This document shows positions 39,879-47,790 of a stretch of DNA of 64,000 bases, one piece after another (the stretch's first letter is position 1; every line of letters begins with the position of its first letter). This DNA is from Stappia taiwanensis (GTDB lineage: Bacteria > Pseudomonadota > Alphaproteobacteria > Rhizobiales > Stappiaceae). Under the pieces are notes generated by a model. The model had not been told where the DNA came from. It saw only the letters and a program-made list of their open reading frames with translations, and made no database searches. The position numbers and the translations under genes are program-made. The stretch covers positions 310,001-374,000 of the forward strand of contig NZ_BMCR01000001.1 in NCBI RefSeq assembly GCF_014635285.1, written 5' to 3'.

Positions 39879-40490
39879 ATGGCAGACCTTCGCTCCTTCA
39901 TTTTCATCGACCAGTTGCAGCCGCAGACGCTGGCCTATGTGGCGACCTGGATGCGCGGCAGCCTGCCACGCTCGCGCATGGCCGCGCAGATTATCGAGAT
40001 CGCCCCCGGGCTCGACATCGAGGCCCTGACCGACGTGGCGCTGAAAAGCGCCGACGTAAAGGCCGGCCTTCTGGTGGTCGAGCGCCAGTTCGGCACGCTG
40101 GAGTTCCATTCCCGCTCCACCGCCGAGGTGCAGGCCGGTGCCGACGCGGTGCTTCACGCGCTTGGCGCGCGGCGCGAGGATGCGGCGCCGCCGAAGATCC
40201 TCGCTTCGAAGATCGTCACGCGGGTGGATCACCAGCACGCCTTCCTGATGAACCGCAACCGCATGGGCTCGATGATCCTCGGCGGCGACAGCCTCTACCT
40301 CCTGGAATGCCAGTCGGCCTCCTACGCCATGCTGGCCTGCAACGAGGCGGAGAAGGAAGCGAACATCAAGCTGATCGACTACCGCATGATCGGCCCGAAC
40401 GGGCGGCTTTATCTCGCCGGTGACGAGGCGGAGGTGCGCAATGCGCGCAACGCAGCGGAAGCCGCACTGCGGTCGGCGGGAGCGGTCTAG
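39879..40490 (+). CDS. BMC tandem-domain (trimeric) shell protein 1
   Basis: A 203-residue protein with two BMC-fold repeats (about 1-100 and 105-203), ending GRLYLAGDEAEVRNARNAAEAAL like a BMC C-terminal helix. It shares its N-terminal pattern (LQPQxxAYxAT), length and the block ERQFGxLExHS with the second tandem protein at 41533, so the two are paralogues. BMC-T trimers form shell tiles, often with large gated pores. The stop overlaps the start of the next gene. Confidence 0.85.
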   Translation: MADLRSFIFIDQLQPQTLAYVATWMRGSLPRSRMAAQIIEIAPGLDIEALTDVALKSADVKAGLLVVERQFGTLEFHSRSTAEVQAGADAVLHALGARREDAAPPKILASKIVTRVDHQHAFLMNRNRMGSMILGGDSLYLLECQSASYAMLACNEAEKEANIKLIDYRMIGPNGRLYLAGDEAEVRNARNAAEAALRSAGAV

Positions 40491-40939
40491 TGGACGACCT
40501 TCGCCAAGTCCTTCGCGAGCTGTTGCGCGAGGAACTGGGCCGGGTGCGGGCGGATCTGGCGCCCGCCGCCGCGCCGCAGGTCACGCAGGAAGCGGTGGCG
40601 ATCCGCTCCAGCGCCGATCTCAACGCCTTCGCCCTCAGGGTGCTGGAGATGGCCCAGGACGGCGCGCGCCGGGCCGACATTCTCGCCGGGCGCCACCGTT
40701 TCCGCCTTGCCGAGGACGGCGCGCCGGTGCGGATCGAGGCGCATCAGCCGGCGGCCCCGCCGCCACAGGCCGCGCCCCGTCAGGTGCGGTTCGAGCGGGG
40801 GATGATCTCGGAACGGGACATCGCCGGCCTGCCGGACGGGACCACATCGGTTCTTGCGGATAAATCCGTGCGGCTCACCCCTCTGGCCCGCGACGAGTTG
40901 CGGCGTCGGGGCATCCGACTTGAAAGGACAGCGTCATGA
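40490..40939 (+). CDS. Unrecognised BMC-associated protein with N-terminal encapsulation-like helix
   Basis: 149 residues; the GTG start overlaps the previous stop (TAGTG) and the end overlaps the pentamer gene (ATGA), so it belongs to the shell gene set. Residues 1-21 (MDDLRQVLRELLREELGRVR) form an amphipathic helix very like the C-terminal helix of the aldehyde dehydrogenase. A Pro/Ala linker, a middle segment (DLNAFALRVLEMAQDGARRADILAGRHRF), a second Pro-rich linker (about 84-95) and a C-terminal block (VRLTPLARDELRRRGIRLER) follow. No catalytic motif is visible and it is not PduL-like. It could be a lumen scaffold or adaptor. Confidence 0.7.
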   Translation: MDDLRQVLRELLREELGRVRADLAPAAAPQVTQEAVAIRSSADLNAFALRVLEMAQDGARRADILAGRHRFRLAEDGAPVRIEAHQPAAPPPQAAPRQVRFERGMISERDIAGLPDGTTSVLADKSVRLTPLARDELRRRGIRLERTAS

Positions 40940-41172
40940 TCCGTGGAAAAGTGACAGGCCGGGTCTGGGCCACCAAACGCATCGACACCCTGCCGGTCGG
41001 CTCCCTGCTGGAGGTCGATGTCGCCGGCACCACCATCATCGCCTTCGACCCGCTCGGCTGCGCCGAGGGTGAGGACGTGCTGATCACCCAGGGCTCTGTT
41101 GCCGCTGGATATTTCACCAAGATCAAGGCTCCGGTCGATGCGCTGATCATCGGCTCGATCGACGAGAACTGA
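40936..41172 (+). CDS. BMC pentameric vertex protein (EutN/CcmL family)
   Basis: A 78-residue EutN/CcmL protein (MIRGKVTGRVWATKRIDTLP, EGEDVLITQGSVA, VDALIIGSID). Five copies cap each vertex of the polyhedral shell. The preceding gene overlaps its ATG by 4 bases. It is the only vertex protein gene in the window. Confidence 0.94.
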   Translation: MIRGKVTGRVWATKRIDTLPVGSLLEVDVAGTTIIAFDPLGCAEGEDVLITQGSVAAGYFTKIKAPVDALIIGSIDEN

Positions 41173-41220
41173 CGGGCGGCCCCGCCCGTTCTGGACAAGA
41201 CCTGAAAGAGGAGAAGCATC

Positions 41221-41505
41221 ATGGCTAGTCAGGCAATTGGAATGATCGAGACCCGTGGCTATGTGCCGGCGCTGACCGCTGCCGACGCGATGGTCAAGGC
41301 GGCCAATGTGGAGATCGTCGCCCGCAACGAGGTCGGCGGCGGGCTTGTCTCGGTGGTCGTCAAGGGCGACGTCGGTGCGGTCAAGGCCGCGACCGAGGCC
41401 GGCGCGGAAGCCGCCAACCAGATCGGCGAAGTGGTGTCGGTGCATGTGATCCCGCGTCCGCATCCCGATCTCGGCAAGCACTTCGAAGCCGCGAACGTCA
41501 AGTAA
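41221..41505 (+). CDS. BMC hexameric shell protein (PduA/CcmK family)
   Basis: A 94-residue single-domain shell protein ([55 protein letters not shown]). The pore loop, which is K-I-G-S-G-L in PduA-like proteins, reads E-V-G-G-G-L here (37-42), so the central pore lacks the usual serine and may be slightly wider and less polar. It is the only BMC-H gene seen. Confidence 0.95.
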   Translation: MASQAIGMIETRGYVPALTAADAMVKAANVEIVARNEVGGGLVSVVVKGDVGAVKAATEAGAEAANQIGEVVSVHVIPRPHPDLGKHFEAANVK

Positions 41506-41532
41506 GGCATCGATCAGGAGAAGGCCGGAACC

Positions 41533-42162
41533 ATGACAGAACTCAGGGTCTATCTGCCGATCCAGGATCTGCAGCCACAGTTTGCGGCCTATCTTGCAAC
41601 GCCGCTGCGGGCGCGGGGCTATCCGCCCTTCGAGGGTCAGAACAGCCTGATCATCGAGGTGGCCCCCGCGCTTGCCATTCACCGGATCGCCGATCTGGCC
41701 TTGAAGGAATCGCCGGACATGGAGCCCGGCATTCTCTTCACCGAGCGCCAGTTCGGCCTCCTGGAGCTGCATTCCGACGATCCGGAGGAATTGCAGAAGG
41801 CCGGACAGGCGATCCTGAAGGGGATCGGCGCCAAGGACAGCGACCAATTGGCGCCGAAGATCCTGTTTCAGGACATCATCGACGACCTGTCGGACCAGCA
41901 CGCGATCATCCTCAACCGGTCACGCGATGCGTCGATCCTGGTGCCCGGCGTGTCCTTGCTGATCTACGAGATGGCGCCGGCGCTGTTTGCCTGTGTCGCC
42001 GCCAACGAGGCGGAGCGGGCCGCGCCCGAAGCCACCCTCAACGATGTGCAGATGATGGGCGCCACCGGCCGCATCTTCATGTCGGGCTCGCGGGCGGACA
42101 TGGAAAAGGCCCGCGATGCCATCACCCGGACACTGGAACAAGTGCAGGGGCGGGCGGGGTAG
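41533..42162 (+). CDS. BMC tandem-domain (trimeric) shell protein 2
   Basis: A 209-residue paralogue of the first tandem shell protein (LQPQFAAYLATPL, TERQFGLLELHS, QHAIILNRSRDASI, GATGRIFMSGSRADMEKARDAI). It ends the operon: a long hairpin terminator lies 37 bases downstream. With one hexamer, one pentamer and two tandem proteins the shell set is small but complete. Confidence 0.87.
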   Translation: MTELRVYLPIQDLQPQFAAYLATPLRARGYPPFEGQNSLIIEVAPALAIHRIADLALKESPDMEPGILFTERQFGLLELHSDDPEELQKAGQAILKGIGAKDSDQLAPKILFQDIIDDLSDQHAIILNRSRDASILVPGVSLLIYEMAPALFACVAANEAERAAPEATLNDVQMMGATGRIFMSGSRADMEKARDAITRTLEQVQGRAG

Positions 42163-42198
42163 CCGCCCGCCGCGCCGCAAAGTCACGGCGAAAACCGG

Positions 42199-42234
42199 AA
42201 ACCGGCCGGATCCGTTCAAGGATCCGGCCGGTTT
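42199..42234. terminator. Strong bidirectional terminator at the end of the BMC operon
   Basis: Perfect 15-bp arms (42199-42213 and 42220-42234) with a 6-base loop. A T-rich tail is available in both directions (GGTTTCGCTT on +, GGTTTTCGCC on -). It lies between the convergent shell gene and the M19-like gene. Confidence 0.85.
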
Positions 42235-42264
42235 CGCTTGGGAGCTGCCCTGGGAGGAAGGCGC

Positions 42265-43284
42265 TCAGACCGCTTTCGCCAGTTCGCCGGCAAGGGCCTT
42301 TGCCGGAACGAAGTTGGTCTCGTAAAAACGCAGCCAGTTCTCGCCGAGAATGCCGTCGGTCTCGGCCTCCGAGAAACCGACCGCCAGCAAACCGTCGCGC
42401 AAGTTTCCGAAGTCCCGGTTGTCCCGGTACCACTCCGGCATCGGCGGGAAGCCCGGATTGTCCGCCGAGCCCTCGCCATAGTCGATCGACTTCGACCAGC
42501 GGCCGACCCGCATCCATTCCACCACGCTGTCCGGCTGGTCCTGGCACAGGTCCGAGCCGATGCCGATGGCGGCTGGCCCCATGATCTCCGCCGTGCGCGC
42601 CGCCATCTCGCAGAAGCTGGCCAGCGTGCAGTCGGACTTGTCCTTCAGGTGATGGGGGTAGAGCGAGAACCCGAGCATGCCGCCCGACTGGGCCAGCGCC
42701 CGCAGGATGTCATCGCTCTTGTTGCGCAGGGCAGGGGCCCAGGCCTTCGGATTGGCGTGGGTGATGGCGATCGGCCGGGTGGAAATCTCCATCGCTTCGA
42801 AGGTGGAGCGGTCCGCCGAATGGCTCATGTCGATGACGAGCCCGACACGGTTCATTTCGCGGATCACCTCTTTGCCCATGCGGGTGATGCCGGGGTCTTC
42901 CGCCTCGTAGCAGCCGGTGGCGAGCAGCGACTGGTTGTTGTAGCTGAGCTGCATGAAGCGGGCGCCGAGGTCATGAAGCACCTCGACGAGGCCGATATCA
43001 TCCTCGATGGGCGAGGGGTTCTGGAAGCCGAAGAAGATCGCCGTACGGCCGGTCTCGCGTGCCCGGCGCACGTCGCTGGCCCAGCGCCCGGGCATGATCA
43101 GGTCGCCGTGCTGCTCGAACCAGCGATTCCACTTCTCGATATTGGCGACGGTTTCGCGGAAGGTCTCGTGATAGGCGATGGTCACATGCACCGCGTCGAG
43201 CCCGCCGGCGCGCATCTGTTCAAAGATCTTACGCGACCAGTTGGCGTATTGCAGATTGTCGATGCGAAAGGCCGGGCTTGCCAT
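42265..43284 (-). CDS. M19 (renal dipeptidase) family protein lacking the HxD motif
   Basis: A 339-residue protein of the membrane-dipeptidase fold: VIDMSHSADRS, PIAITHANPKAW, GGMLGFSLYPHHL, IGIGSDLCQDQP. In typical M19 enzymes the N-terminus carries a HxD metal pair (DGHND-type) and a bridging Glu in an EGG-like motif. Here the equivalents read RIDNLQYANWSR and FQNPSPIEDD, so the binuclear zinc site looks altered. A related M19 group occurs beside methylated-glycine catabolism genes in pseudomonads, as I recall. Peptidase activity should not be assumed. Convergent with the BMC operon, divergent from the LysR gene. Confidence 0.78.
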   Translation of the reverse strand: MASPAFRIDNLQYANWSRKIFEQMRAGGLDAVHVTIAYHETFRETVANIEKWNRWFEQHGDLIMPGRWASDVRRARETGRTAIFFGFQNPSPIEDDIGLVEVLHDLGARFMQLSYNNQSLLATGCYEAEDPGITRMGKEVIREMNRVGLVIDMSHSADRSTFEAMEISTRPIAITHANPKAWAPALRNKSDDILRALAQSGGMLGFSLYPHHLKDKSDCTLASFCEMAARTAEIMGPAAIGIGSDLCQDQPDSVVEWMRVGRWSKSIDYGEGSADNPGFPPMPEWYRDNRDFGNLRDGLLAVGFSEAETDGILGENWLRFYETNFVPAKALAGELAKAV

Positions 43285-43365
43285 GGGCGGGGTCGTGCTC
43301 CTCGAAAAGAAAGCGCCGCCCGAAACGGCGGTGCGACTGTTGCCGCACTCTCGACCCGGAGACAG

Positions 43366-43414
43366 ATTTCAGTCAAAATCAAATATCTGAAACGAACTTG
43401 AGAAAACCTGAAAT
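43366..43414 (+). promoter_or_regulatory. TTTCAG/CTGAAA inverted repeats upstream of the LysR gene
   Basis: ATTTCAG at 43366-43372, CTGAAA at 43387-43392 and CTGAAAT at 43408-43414 lie in the 128-base divergent region between the M19-like gene and the LysR gene; the last touches the LysR ATG. A related repeat occurs after the LysR gene (44277-44299). This fits auto-regulation by the LysR protein but is untested. Confidence 0.4.
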
Positions 43415-44294
43415 GGCAATCAAGCTGGAGATGTTGCGCTGCTTCGCGGCGGTGGCGCAGCGGGGCAATCTGTCCGAGGCTGCGGACCATCTTGGCCGCA
43501 CCCCCTCGGCGGTGTCGATGATGCTCAAGCAGTTCGAGGAGCACCTTGGCGCGCCCTTGTTCGAGACTGAGCGCAAGAGCAAGCTGACCGGCCTCGGCCA
43601 GCATATCTTCGAACAGGCGTTGCAGACGGTGAACCATTTCGACGGCACGGTCGATGAGATGCTGAGCTATGCCCGCTCCGAATCCGGCTCCGTTCGGATC
43701 GCCGCCGTGCCCTCGGTCGCGGCCAGCATCCTGCCGGAGGTGATCAAGACCTTCGCCCGCGCCCGACCTCGGGTCTTCATCGACCTGCGGGACATGGATT
43801 CGCTTGCGGTGACCCGTGAGTTGACCCGCGGCCGCGTCGATATCGGCCTGGCGAGCTTTGCCAACGATAGCGGCGAGCTGCTTGTTGAGCCGTTCCTGTC
43901 AGATCCATTCGGGCTGGTTTGTCCGCCGGATCATCCGCTGGCCGAACGGGGAGCGCCCGTCGACTGGAGCGATCTGCAAGGGCTCGACTTCCTCGCCAAC
44001 GGCACCTGCTTCCAGATCACGGTTCCGGAGTTCAAGCCGATCCTCGACGGCTCCCGCATGATGGTGCGCAACAACACCTCGCTGTTCTCGCTGGTCCGGG
44101 CGGGGGTTGGTGTGACGCTCCTGCCGGAACTGACCATGCGCGGTGTGTCCGACCTGCGGTTCCTGCCGCTGGCTGATGAAAACGCGCGGCGGCGGGTCGG
44201 GATCCTGCGTGCGGCCCGCGCGGTTCCAAGCCCGGCAGTTCTGGCGTTCCTGGAGGAGTTGCGCGATCTCAGGTTGAAACTTCAGGAAAGCTGA
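43413..44294 (+). CDS. LysR-family transcriptional regulator
   Basis: A 293-residue LTTR. The N-terminal winged HTH is clear (IKLEMLRCFAAVAQRGNLSEAADHLGRTPSAVSMMLKQFEEHLGAPLFE), followed by a LysR substrate domain (about 92-285, SVRIAAVPSVAASILPEVIKTFARARP). I chose the ATG that starts directly before the HTH; a longer reading adds unrelated sequence. It likely controls the divergent M19-like gene and/or the TAXI transporter genes downstream. Confidence 0.92.
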   Translation: MAIKLEMLRCFAAVAQRGNLSEAADHLGRTPSAVSMMLKQFEEHLGAPLFETERKSKLTGLGQHIFEQALQTVNHFDGTVDEMLSYARSESGSVRIAAVPSVAASILPEVIKTFARARPRVFIDLRDMDSLAVTRELTRGRVDIGLASFANDSGELLVEPFLSDPFGLVCPPDHPLAERGAPVDWSDLQGLDFLANGTCFQITVPEFKPILDGSRMMVRNNTSLFSLVRAGVGVTLLPELTMRGVSDLRFLPLADENARRRVGILRAARAVPSPAVLAFLEELRDLRLKLQES

Positions 44295-44299
44295 AGTTT
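44277..44299 (+). promoter_or_regulatory. 9-bp inverted repeat ahead of the TAXI transporter operon
   Basis: AAACTTCAG-GAAAG-CTGAAGTTT straddles the LysR stop codon, 110 bases before the TAXI binding-protein gene. Its core TCAG-N5-CTGA has the T-N11-A spacing of LysR boxes and echoes the CTGAAA motifs before the LysR gene. It could instead be a weak terminator. Confidence 0.4.
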
Positions 44300-44408
44300 G
44301 CATCAGAAATTTAAGCTTGATGGAAAGGCGGCCACGCGTCACCCGTAGAGCATCGGACCAATACGACGCAGCGTCGCTTGCGCGATCCGTTGCCTTCAGG
44401 GAGGAACC

Positions 44409-45443
44409 ATGATGGTTGAAGCACTGAACAGACGCACATTCCTCAAGTACACCGGCGTCGGCGCTCTTGCCGCCGCGCTGCCGCTGTCCGGCGGCCGGGC
44501 GCTTGCCGCCGCTCCGGACTTCCTGGCGATTGGCGCTGGCCCCTCGGGCGGCGTGTTCAACATCGTCGCCACCGGCATTGCCGACATCCTGCGCGGTGTC
44601 TACCCGGACACGATCATCGACGTGCAGCCGGGCGGCTCCGGGCCGAACCTTCTGCGTGTCCAGTCCGGCCAGGCGGATCTCGGCCTGACCTCCGCCAGCA
44701 ACGCCTGGGATGCGTGGAACGGCAAGGACCCGGCGACGCCGGAAGCGCCGGTGCGCAAGACCCGTGGCCTCATGTCGCTGATGCAGAGCGGCATTCAGAT
44801 CTGGGTCGACGCCACCTCCGACATTCACTCGCTCGCCGATCTTCGCGGCAAGCAGGTCAGCGCCGGTCAGCCGGGCCAGACCTCCTGGAACGCCTTCAAG
44901 ACCCTGCTTGAGGCCGCCGGCATGTCCATGGCCGATATCGAGGCCGATGGCGGCGCGATCCGCGAGTTGAGCTGGGCAGAGTCCCACAATGCCCTGCGCA
45001 ACGGCCAGCTCGATGCGGTGATGTGGCTGTCGCTCTTCCCGCATCCGAGCGTACGCGAGACCGAGACCGCGCGGCCGATCCGCACCCTGTCCCTCGACGC
45101 GGCTACCATCGACCGCTTCCTGGAACTGACTGGCGGCGGCTATGAGAAGCTGACCCTGCCGAAGGGGCTTTATGGCGGTCAGGCCGAGGAGGCCCACACC
45201 GTCGGCACCTCGACCTTCCTGTTCGCCTCCGAGGACATGCCCGACGATCTGGCGCGCGCCGTGGTCGAGGCGATCTGGGCCCGCCGCGAGGACTTCAAGA
45301 GCATTCACGCTCTGCTGGCCGGCGTCTCCGAAGAGAGTGTCGGGCGTGGCATGGGTGTGCCGATCCATCCGGGCGCGCTGGCCTTCTACAAGGAACAGGG
45401 CATCCCGGTTTCCCCCTCCACGCTTGTGCAAGACAAGGGTTGA
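44409..45443 (+). CDS. TAXI-family TRAP transporter solute-binding protein
   Basis: A 344-residue periplasmic receptor. NRRTFLKYTGVGALAAALPL is a Tat-type leader with cleavage near ALA-AAP. The mature part begins FLAIGAGPSGGVFNIVATGIADIL, the typical TAXI start, with the LRVQSGQADLGLTSASNAWDAW block. A second ATG lies three bases further on. The gene overlaps the permease region, so receptor and permease form one unit. The ligand is unknown. Confidence 0.9.
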   Translation: MMVEALNRRTFLKYTGVGALAAALPLSGGRALAAAPDFLAIGAGPSGGVFNIVATGIADILRGVYPDTIIDVQPGGSGPNLLRVQSGQADLGLTSASNAWDAWNGKDPATPEAPVRKTRGLMSLMQSGIQIWVDATSDIHSLADLRGKQVSAGQPGQTSWNAFKTLLEAAGMSMADIEADGGAIRELSWAESHNALRNGQLDAVMWLSLFPHPSVRETETARPIRTLSLDAATIDRFLELTGGGYEKLTLPKGLYGGQAEEAHTVGTSTFLFASEDMPDDLARAVVEAIWARREDFKSIHALLAGVSEESVGRGMGVPIHPGALAFYKEQGIPVSPSTLVQDKG

Positions 45444-45457
45444 CGCCCGTGTGGCCC

Positions 45458-47356
45458 ATGAATGACCGGCGTGTGGTCATCATCTCCGTGCTTGCGGTGA
45501 TGATGACCCTCTTTCACCTCGCCGCCGCATCGCCGTTCTGGATCGCGCCGAACCTGGTGCTTCGGGGCGTCCATCTGTTGTTCGCGGTAATCATCGGCAT
45601 CCTGATGTTCCCCGCGCGCACGCGCTTCTTCCCCCGCTGGGTGGATGGCGCGCTGATGGCGCTCGGTATCCTGTGTATCGGCTATGCGGTGGTTGAGCAT
45701 CAGGCCATCTCGGTTCGCCCGCCCTGGACGCTTGAGGCCTCGCCCTTCGAGCTGTTCGTGGCGCTGGGTGCGATCGTCGTCGTTCTTGAGGTCACACGGC
45801 GCAGCCTTGGCATGACCATTACCGGTCTGTGCCTGGCCTTCATCGCCTATGCGTTTGTCGGCCCCTATCTGCGCTTCGTCGACTGGCTCCGGCCGCTCGC
45901 CCATCGCGGCGTCGGCATCAACGAGTTCGTCGACCAGATGTACTTCAGCTTCGAAGGCATCTTCGGCACCGCGCTTGGCGTTTCGGCGGAATACATCTTC
46001 CTGTTCGTTATGTTCGGCGCGGTGTTGCAGGTGGCCGGCGGCGGTGACTTCTTCATCAATCTGACCCGTGCGGCCACCGGCGCGAGCCGGGGCGGACCGG
46101 CCAAGATGGCGGTCATCGCCAGCGGCCTGATGGGCATGATGTCCGGCAGCTCGGTCGCCAATGTGGCAACCACCGGCTCGCTGACCATCCCGATGATGAA
46201 GAAGCTCGGCTATCCGGCGCGTTTCGCCGGTGCGGTGGAAGCCATTGCCTCCACCGGCGGGCAGATCACCCCGCCGATCATGGGCGCTGCGGCCTTCCTG
46301 ATGGCGGCGATCCTCGGTCGAGACTATCTGGAAATCGCCTCGGCGGCGCTCATTCCGGCGCTGCTGTTCTTCGCCGCGCTGCTGATTGCGGTGCACTTCA
46401 CAGCGCTGAAGAGCGATCTTGCACCGCTTGAGGAAGGCGAGCGCGGCTCCACCTGGAACACCTTCAAGGCCGGCTGGACTTTCATCATTCCGGTGGCCGT
46501 CATCATTGGCATGATGCTGAAGGGCTACACCGCCAGCTTCAGCGCCTTCTTCGGCGTGCTGGCGACGCTTGCGGTGCCGTTCCTGCGCCGCTCCACCTTC
46601 ATCACCTTTCCCCGTCTTGTCACCGGCATAAAGCTCGGTGTGCAGGGGGCGGTGATCGTTGCCGCCGCCTGTGCCTCCGCCGGCATCATCGTCGGCATCG
46701 TGCAGATTTCCGGCCTCGGGTTCCGCTTCAGCGCGCTGGTGACCGATATCGCCGGCAACAACCTCGATGCGGCGCTGTTCCTGGCGATGATCGCTTCCTT
46801 CATCTTCGGCATGGGCATGCCGACGACGCCGGCCTACATCGTCCAGGCAACCCTGGTCGCGCCGGTGCTGATCAAGCTGGGCGCCGATCCGCTGGCGGCG
46901 CATTTCTTCGTCTTCTACTACGCCGTGCTGGGACAGGTGACGCCGCCGCTCGCCGTCGCCGCCTATGCGGCCGCGCCGATCGCCAAGGAAACCCCGTCCC
47001 GGGTTGGCTGGAGCGCCTTTGCCCTCGGCATTCCGGTCTACATCATTCCGTTCCTGTTCGTCGCCAACACCGAGTTGCTGGCGCCGCAGATGACGCCGGA
47101 ATTCCTCGCCACGGTGCTGCGCAGTCTCGTCGCCATCGGCGCGCTGTCGATCATGATCGTCGGCTGGATTGGCGGCACCCGCCTGCCGGTTGTCGGCCGG
47201 GTTCTGCTTCTCGCGGTGGCGGCGTTGATGATCCATCCGGATCTGACGACGACGCTCGCCGGGCTGGCGCTGGCCGCCGCGATCTACGTGGTGCAGCGTT
47301 GGCGGGCGAAGGGCGAGGCGCGAACGCGCGGCGATGCGCTCAAGGAAGGAGTGTGA
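45458..47356 (+). CDS. TRAP transporter fused permease (DctQ-DctM type, TAXI system)
   Basis: A 632-residue inner-membrane protein with a short DctQ-like N-terminal part (about 1-140) and a large DctM-like part with about 12 helices (GLMGMMSGSSVANVATTGSLTIPMMKKLGY; TGGQITPPIMGAAAFLMA; FGMGMPTTPAYIVQATLVAP). Fused permeases of this kind pair with TAXI receptors and use ion gradients for uptake. GTG at 45449 or TTG at 45440 are alternative starts; the latter overlaps the receptor stop. Confidence 0.92.
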   Translation: MNDRRVVIISVLAVMMTLFHLAAASPFWIAPNLVLRGVHLLFAVIIGILMFPARTRFFPRWVDGALMALGILCIGYAVVEHQAISVRPPWTLEASPFELFVALGAIVVVLEVTRRSLGMTITGLCLAFIAYAFVGPYLRFVDWLRPLAHRGVGINEFVDQMYFSFEGIFGTALGVSAEYIFLFVMFGAVLQVAGGGDFFINLTRAATGASRGGPAKMAVIASGLMGMMSGSSVANVATTGSLTIPMMKKLGYPARFAGAVEAIASTGGQITPPIMGAAAFLMAAILGRDYLEIASAALIPALLFFAALLIAVHFTALKSDLAPLEEGERGSTWNTFKAGWTFIIPVAVIIGMMLKGYTASFSAFFGVLATLAVPFLRRSTFITFPRLVTGIKLGVQGAVIVAAACASAGIIVGIVQISGLGFRFSALVTDIAGNNLDAALFLAMIASFIFGMGMPTTPAYIVQATLVAPVLIKLGADPLAAHFFVFYYAVLGQVTPPLAVAAYAAAPIAKETPSRVGWSAFALGIPVYIIPFLFVANTELLAPQMTPEFLATVLRSLVAIGALSIMIVGWIGGTRLPVVGRVLLLAVAALMIHPDLTTTLAGLALAAAIYVVQRWRAKGEARTRGDALKEGV

Positions 47357-47358
47357 TC

Positions 47359-47790
47359 ATGGCCCTTGGCGAAGCATTCGAGACCGTCTTCGACTACATT
47401 CCCTCCGCCACCGATGGCCGGATCCTGTGTCTTGCCGGCCAGATCCCCAAGACGGGGCCGGAGACCATCCACATCGCCGGCCGCGTCGGCAGTGAGGTCT
47501 CGCTGGACGATGCGCGCGAAAGCGCCCGGATCGCAGCCCGGCAGGCACTGGCGTGGCTGGAGCGGGAAACCGGATCTCTGGAGCGGATCGATCGGATCCT
47601 GCGGATCAGCGTCTATGTGGCGGTTGCCGACGGGTTCGGTGAGATTTCGCAGGTCGCGGATGCGGCCTCCGGGATCTTCGCGGAGGTGCTCGGCGAGCGC
47701 GGCCGTCACCCGCGCTCCGTTATCGGCGTGTCCTGCCTGCCGCGCAATGCGCCGGTGCTGCTTGAGGTCACCGCAAGTCTGCGGGCCTGA
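47359..47790 (+). CDS. RidA/YjgF-family protein 1
   Basis: A 143-residue protein of the YjgF-like hydrolase group with the longer N-terminus of the YjgF/YER057c/UK114 subfamilies (DGRILCLAGQIPKTG; RILRISVYVA; HPRSVIGVSCLPRNAPVLLEVTASL). The catalytic Arg of canonical RidA, expected in an xVRVEV-like strand, appears as HPRSVIGVSCL, so it may not be an active enamine deaminase. AAGGAAGGAG precedes it, and it starts 2 bases after the TRAP permease stop. Confidence 0.85.
   Translation: MALGEAFETVFDYIPSATDGRILCLAGQIPKTGPETIHIAGRVGSEVSLDDARESARIAARQALAWLERETGSLERIDRILRISVYVAVADGFGEISQVADAASGIFAEVLGERGRHPRSVIGVSCLPRNAPVLLEVTASLRA

Noticed and set aside
34975-42162. Ethanolamine or propanediol utilisation microcompartment
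   Set aside because: No EutBC ammonia-lyase, B12-dependent diol dehydratase, reactivase, PduL/EutD or alcohol dehydrogenase genes. The kinase plus class III PLP enzyme pair points to the amino-alcohol phosphate route instead.
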